The notes under the pieces are model-generated. The model did no database searches. It saw nothing but the letters and a program-made list of their open reading frames with translations, and was not told the DNA's origin. From an uncultured Lacibacter sp. (GTDB lineage: Bacteria; Bacteroidota; Bacteroidia; Chitinophagales; Chitinophagaceae), in NCBI RefSeq assembly GCF_946479605.1, contig NZ_CAMLGT010000055.1, forward strand, positions 1 through 16,066: 16,066 bases of DNA, written 5' to 3'. A program made the position numbers and the translations under genes. Shown piece after piece: positions 12,475 to 16,066 of the stretch. The number at the start of each line of letters is the position of its first letter. The first letter of the stretch is position 1.

Positions 12475-14718
12475 ATGAGGACTATGATTTTTGTGCTGCT
12501 GGGTTTGTGGTTTCTAGGAGCAGAGGCACAATCTATAACCGTAAAAGGGGAGGTAAGCGATCTCCGTTCTGAAGAACGAATAAAGCACGCCACTGTACAA
12601 AATACAAGTACCAACCAATCGGTACTTACCGATCACAGGGGTGAATTTTCAATAACAGCATCAGCAGGTGATACCATTACCGTAACTGCGGTAGGTTATG
12701 TGACAGACACCATTACTGTGTCGGCATCATCAAAACTTATCACAGTGCAGTTGTTTCCTGTTACAAAGTCGCTGGATGAAGTAGTGATCAGCGGAACACT
12801 AAAAGAAATACGGAAGTCAAATAGCCCCATTGCTGTTGAAACCTATTCACCTAAATTTTTCAAGAAGAATGTTACTGCTTCGGTGTTTGAAGCATTATCT
12901 ATTGTAAATGGTGTGCAGCCGCAATTGAATTGCAACGTTTGTAACACTGGTGATATTCATATCAACGGTATGGAAGGTCCTTATACCATGGTGTTGATTG
13001 ATGGCATGCCGGTGGTGAGTAATCTTGCAACGGTGTATGGTTTTTCAGGTATTCCTGCTAACCTCATCAAACGTGTTGAAATTGTAAAAGGACCTTCTTC
13101 AACATTATACGGAAGTGAAGCAGTTGCAGGATTGATCAACATTATTACCAAAGATCCGGCGTCAGCATCGTTATTTAATGCCGATGTGTATTACACAAGC
13201 TATCATGAATTGAATGCAGATATCAGTGCGAAGTTTAGATTTGGAAAAGCAAGTTCGCTGCTGGGATTAAATGCATTCAACTTCACAAAGAAATATGATG
13301 TGAACAACGATAACTTTACTGATGTTACATTGCAGAAACGCATATCTGTATTTAATAAATGGAATTTCGACAGAAGTGACAAACTTCCTTTCCAGGTTGC
13401 AGTTCGTTTTTTATCAGAAGATAGATGGGGCGGAGAAATGCAATGGAACAAACAATGGCGTGGCAGCGATAGTGTGTATGGCGAAAGTATTTATACCAAA
13501 CGTGTTGAAGTGATCGGGAATTACGGGATGAAGCTTGGCGCTGAACCGTTGATGTTTGAATATTCGTACAACCTTCACCAGCAGAATTCATTTTATGGTG
13601 TTGTGCCTTACCACGCAAAACAACACAGTGGTTTTGCACAACTTCGCTGGAACAAAGATCTGAAGCAACATCATTTATCCGCAGGCTTGCCTTTCCGCTA
13701 CACATGGTACGATGATAATACAGTTGCTACCATGAAGCCTGATGGTACAACCAATGAGCCCGCAAGACAACGGATGCATGGATTATTTGTACAGGATGAA
13801 TGGAACTTTCATAAGCAATGGACGCTGTTAACAGGTGTGCGTTATGAGTTGACGAATATACAAGGCAGCATACTGTCACCAAGACTTGCTTTGAAATGGA
13901 GCAGCAATAATAACCAGGTATTACGTTTCAGCGCAGGCAATGGTTTTCGTGTGGTGAATTTGTTTACAGAAGATCATGCTGCCTTGAGTGGTGCAAGAGA
14001 AGTGGTGATTGCGGAAAAATTAAACCCTGAACGAAGCTGGAACGGGAATATAAATTATACACACACATTAACCCCATCGTTTGGATTTGTAACAGTTGAT
14101 GCAACGTTGTTTTATACTTATTTCACAAACAAGATCATTCCTGATTACGACACAGATCCGCAAAAGATCATTTACAGGAATATTGATGGCTATGCTGTTT
14201 CAAGAGGGTTTACGTTGAATACAGATGTGACATTTAAAAAACACTGGAAGTTGCTGGGCGGTATCACATTGATGGATGTATTTACAAAGCAGCCTGATGC
14301 AGCTGCTGTTATAACAAAGCAGCAACAATTATTTGCTCCACGATTCTCTGCAAACTATGCTATAACTTATGGTATACCTCGCTGGAAGTTGACACTCGAT
14401 CTTACCGGTAAAGTATATGGTCCGCAACGGTTACCGGTTGTCCCCAATGATTTTCGACCTGAATACTCACCCTGGTTTACGTTGGCCAATCTTCAGTTAA
14501 CACAGCGTATTGGTAAGCATATTGAATTGTATTTAGGTGTAAAGAACCTGCTGAATTTTATGCCGCAAAATCCGATCCTCCGTCCGGAAGATCCGTTTGA
14601 TAAGCGGGTGAATGATCCGGTAAACAATCCTAATGGTTACACATTTGATCCTTCGTACAACTATGCACCGGTGATGGGGAGAAGGGCAATGCTGGGTATG
14701 CGGTTTAATATTGATTGA
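12475..14718 (+). CDS. TonB-dependent receptor with CarboxypepD_reg-like domain, probable metal importer
   Basis: A 747-residue outer-membrane receptor. Order: signal peptide (about 1-19, ending EAQ), a CarboxypepD_reg-like beta domain (about 21-94, VKGEVSDLRSEERI…VLTDHRGEFSI…VTAVGYVTDTI), a plug (about 99-228: DEVVISGT, IHINGMEGPYTMVLIDGMPV, GIPANLIKRVEIVKGPSSTL, YGSEAVAGLINIITK), then a barrel with a Bacteroidota-type end (GRRAMLGMRFNID). The only two Cys of the protein are Cys153 and Cys156 in NCNVCNTGD, a CxxC in the plug just before the conserved DIHINGMEG. The barrel contains many His/Trp/Tyr. Known: such receptors use TonB-ExbBD energy to import scarce ligands, often metals. Context (two HMA proteins, HYC_CC_PP, a metal-repressor-like operator) supports a transition metal or its chelate; which one is not shown. 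It has its own promoter and a terminator on both sides. Confidence 0.9.
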   Translation: MRTMIFVLLGLWFLGAEAQSITVKGEVSDLRSEERIKHATVQNTSTNQSVLTDHRGEFSITASAGDTITVTAVGYVTDTITVSASSKLITVQLFPVTKSLDEVVISGTLKEIRKSNSPIAVETYSPKFFKKNVTASVFEALSIVNGVQPQLNCNVCNTGDIHINGMEGPYTMVLIDGMPVVSNLATVYGFSGIPANLIKRVEIVKGPSSTLYGSEAVAGLINIITKDPASASLFNADVYYTSYHELNADISAKFRFGKASSLLGLNAFNFTKKYDVNNDNFTDVTLQKRISVFNKWNFDRSDKLPFQVAVRFLSEDRWGGEMQWNKQWRGSDSVYGESIYTKRVEVIGNYGMKLGAEPLMFEYSYNLHQQNSFYGVVPYHAKQHSGFAQLRWNKDLKQHHLSAGLPFRYTWYDDNTVATMKPDGTTNEPARQRMHGLFVQDEWNFHKQWTLLTGVRYELTNIQGSILSPRLALKWSSNNNQVLRFSAGNGFRVVNLFTEDHAALSGAREVVIAEKLNPERSWNGNINYTHTLTPSFGFVTVDATLFYTYFTNKIIPDYDTDPQKIIYRNIDGYAVSRGFTLNTDVTFKKHWKLLGGITLMDVFTKQPDAAAVITKQQQLFAPRFSANYAITYGIPRWKLTLDLTGKVYGPQRLPVVPNDFRPEYSPWFTLANLQLTQRIGKHIELYLGVKNLLNFMPQNPILRPEDPFDKRVNDPVNNPNGYTFDPSYNYAPVMGRRAMLGMRFNID

Positions 14719-14719
14719 T

Positions 14720-14757
14720 AACAAAGAAGCGGCAAAAAACTTTGCCGCTTCTTTGTT
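14720..14757. terminator. Bidirectional terminator between the receptor gene and argS
   Basis: A perfect 17-bp stem, AACAAAGAAGCGGCAAA / TTTGCCGCTTCTTTGTT, with loop AAAC, begins one base after the receptor stop. A-rich and T-rich flanks make it work for both convergent genes. Confidence 0.9.
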
Positions 14758-14776
14758 TATGAAATGTGTTCGCCAT

Positions 14777-16066
14777 TTACATTCTTTCCGGAACTTGAAT
14801 GCCCAGCAACTGCATACCACTTGCAATTACATTGGAAGTAAGTTCGCAGATGAGTAAACGAAGTTGTTTCTTTTCATTGCTCTCTGCATTCATAACTGAA
14901 TGTTCAGAATAAAACGAGTTGAACGTTTTTGCAATATTGTAGATATAGTTTGCCAGATGTGAGGGGTCATGTTCAGCACCAGCTTGTGCAATAACGGCAG
15001 GATAATTCTCCAGTTCAATCAACAACTCTTTCTCCAGTTTCAACAAACCTGTTGTCTGTAACTCGCTTGCATTTGCTGTTTGCTTTCTGAGAATTGATTT
15101 GATCCTTGCATGTGTGTATTGAATGAACGGCCCGGTGTAACCATGAAAATCGATGGACTCTTCAGGGTTAAAGATCATTTTCTTTTTCGGATCAACACGC
15201 AGCAGATAAAACTTCAATGCACCAAGGCTGAGTGTTTTGTACAGCTCTTTTAATTCCTCTGCAGTAAAATCTTTCACCTTGCCCAGCTCTTCTGTTTTTT
15301 GCTGTGCCACACGTTCCATTTCATCTAAAAGATCATCGGCATCAACAACAGTTCCTTCACGGCTTTTCATTTTGCCGGTAGGCAGTTCCACCATGCCATA
15401 ACTCAAATGGTAAATGCCATCCGCATAAGGCAGACCCAACTTTTTGCAAATGAGTTGCAGCACTTTCATGTGGTAGTTCTGTTCATCACCAATTACATAA
15501 ATGCTTTGGTCTATTTTATATTCATCATACTTCTGTTGTGCAAGACCAATATCCTGTGTGATGTAGACAGAAGTACCATCTTTCCGCTGCACAATTTTTT
15601 CATCAAGACCATCAGCCGTCAGATCGATCCAGACACTGCCATCTTCTTTTTGTACAAACACATTCTTTGCTAATCCTTCCTGAACAGTTTTTTTTCCTAA
15701 CAGGTAAGTGTTGCTTTCATAGTATGTTTTATCAAAATCGCTGCCAATGCGTTTATACGTTTCATCGAAACCTGCATATACCCAGCTGTTCATTTCCTTC
15801 CACAGTTGCATTACTTCGGGTTTGCCAGCTTCCCAATCTAAAAGCATTTGTTGTGTTGCTTTCATGATAGACGCTTCTTTTTCAGCATCATCTTTTTTCA
15901 TGCCGCCGGCTATCAATTCTTCCACCTGCTTTTTGTATTCGTCATTGAATTTTACGTAGTAATCACCAACAAAATGATCGCCTTTAGTATTGGTTGATTG
16001 TGGAGTGGCTCCATTACCAAACAGTTGCCATGCAATCATGCTTTTACAGATATGTATACCACGATC
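14777..16066 (-). CDS. argS: Arginyl-tRNA synthetase, C-terminal part (start beyond the window)
   Basis: A class I aminoacyl-tRNA synthetase that charges tRNA-Arg in the cytoplasm; 429 residues are visible and the frame stays open at the right edge. The first visible residues, DRGIHICKSM, belong to the family's conserved NDRGIHICKSM segment, so the N-terminal domain and HIGH motif lie outside. Visible parts: an insertion typical of Bacteroidota ArgRS, WIDLTADGLDEKIVQRKDGT, YITQDIGLAQ, YVIGDEQNYHMKVLQ, the KMSKS-equivalent GKMKSREGTVV, and the DALR anticodon-binding domain (GPFIQYTHARIKSIL … ending QLLGIQVPERM). It is not frameshifted. It converges with the receptor gene across a strong shared terminator. 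Confidence 0.97.
   Translation of the reverse strand, partial: DRGIHICKSMIAWQLFGNGATPQSTNTKGDHFVGDYYVKFNDEYKKQVEELIAGGMKKDDAEKEASIMKATQQMLLDWEAGKPEVMQLWKEMNSWVYAGFDETYKRIGSDFDKTYYESNTYLLGKKTVQEGLAKNVFVQKEDGSVWIDLTADGLDEKIVQRKDGTSVYITQDIGLAQQKYDEYKIDQSIYVIGDEQNYHMKVLQLICKKLGLPYADGIYHLSYGMVELPTGKMKSREGTVVDADDLLDEMERVAQQKTEELGKVKDFTAEELKELYKTLSLGALKFYLLRVDPKKKMIFNPEESIDFHGYTGPFIQYTHARIKSILRKQTANASELQTTGLLKLEKELLIELENYPAVIAQAGAEHDPSHLANYIYNIAKTFNSFYSEHSVMNAESNEKKQLRLLICELTSNVIASGMQLLGIQVPERM

Noticed and set aside
1..16066. CRISPR arrays, tRNA/rRNA genes, insertion sequences, prophage or toxin-antitoxin modules
   Set aside because: No regularly spaced repeats, tRNA-like cloverleaf, transposase motif or terminal inverted repeat was seen, and the gaps between genes are all below about 210 bases.

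Overview
The window looks like a chromosomal segment of a Bacteroidota bacterium, most probably of the Chitinophagaceae. This is inferred from protein families and base composition (low-40s % GC by eye); no 16S gene is present. Supporting families are a PorW/SprE-like TPR protein, a Bacteroidota 'putative porin', a CarboxypepD_reg-type TonB-dependent receptor, an HYC_CC_PP family protein and an M23-associated membrane protein. Several genes are preceded by the Bacteroidota primary-sigma -7 element TAnnTTTG rather than by a clear Shine-Dalgarno site.

Layout. Positions 1-320 (minus) hold the N-terminus of a PorW/SprE-like protein. It is divergent from a tight five-gene plus-strand run (447-2533): a membrane/coiled-coil protein resembling an M23 peptidase without its catalytic domain, a bactofilin, AtpZ/AtpI, a second four-helix AtpI-like protein, and a SprT-like zinc metalloprotease. 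No ATP synthase structural gene follows. Positions 2570-5836 (minus) hold an NlpC/P60-like lipoprotein, a GNAT acetyltransferase, a small outer-membrane beta-barrel protein and succinyl-CoA ligase beta subunit (sucC), separated by good intrinsic terminators. Positions 5958-9710 (plus) hold a conserved lipoprotein of unknown role, a purine nucleoside phosphorylase and a large putative porin.

Positions 9751-14718 (plus) are the most interesting part. They form a cluster that appears to consist entirely of exported proteins related to transition-metal handling: an HYC_CC_PP protein (GTG start, possibly leaderless), a secreted HMA domain fused to a metallothionein-like Cys-rich tail, a second secreted HMA protein, an outer-membrane barrel, a 22-codon micro-ORF, and a TonB-dependent receptor whose only two cysteines form a CxxC in the plug. 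The receptor has a complete Bacteroidota promoter followed by a perfect 7-2-7 palindrome, TTTAGACAAGTCTAAA, in its leader. The cluster contains no recognisable cytoplasmic pump or regulator. It may therefore be an envelope-only route for binding or importing a metal (copper is the favoured guess), controlled by a regulator encoded elsewhere. The window ends in argS (minus), convergent with the receptor across a 17-bp-stem terminator.

There is no gene-free stretch above 300 bases. No tRNA, rRNA, CRISPR array or insertion sequence was seen.
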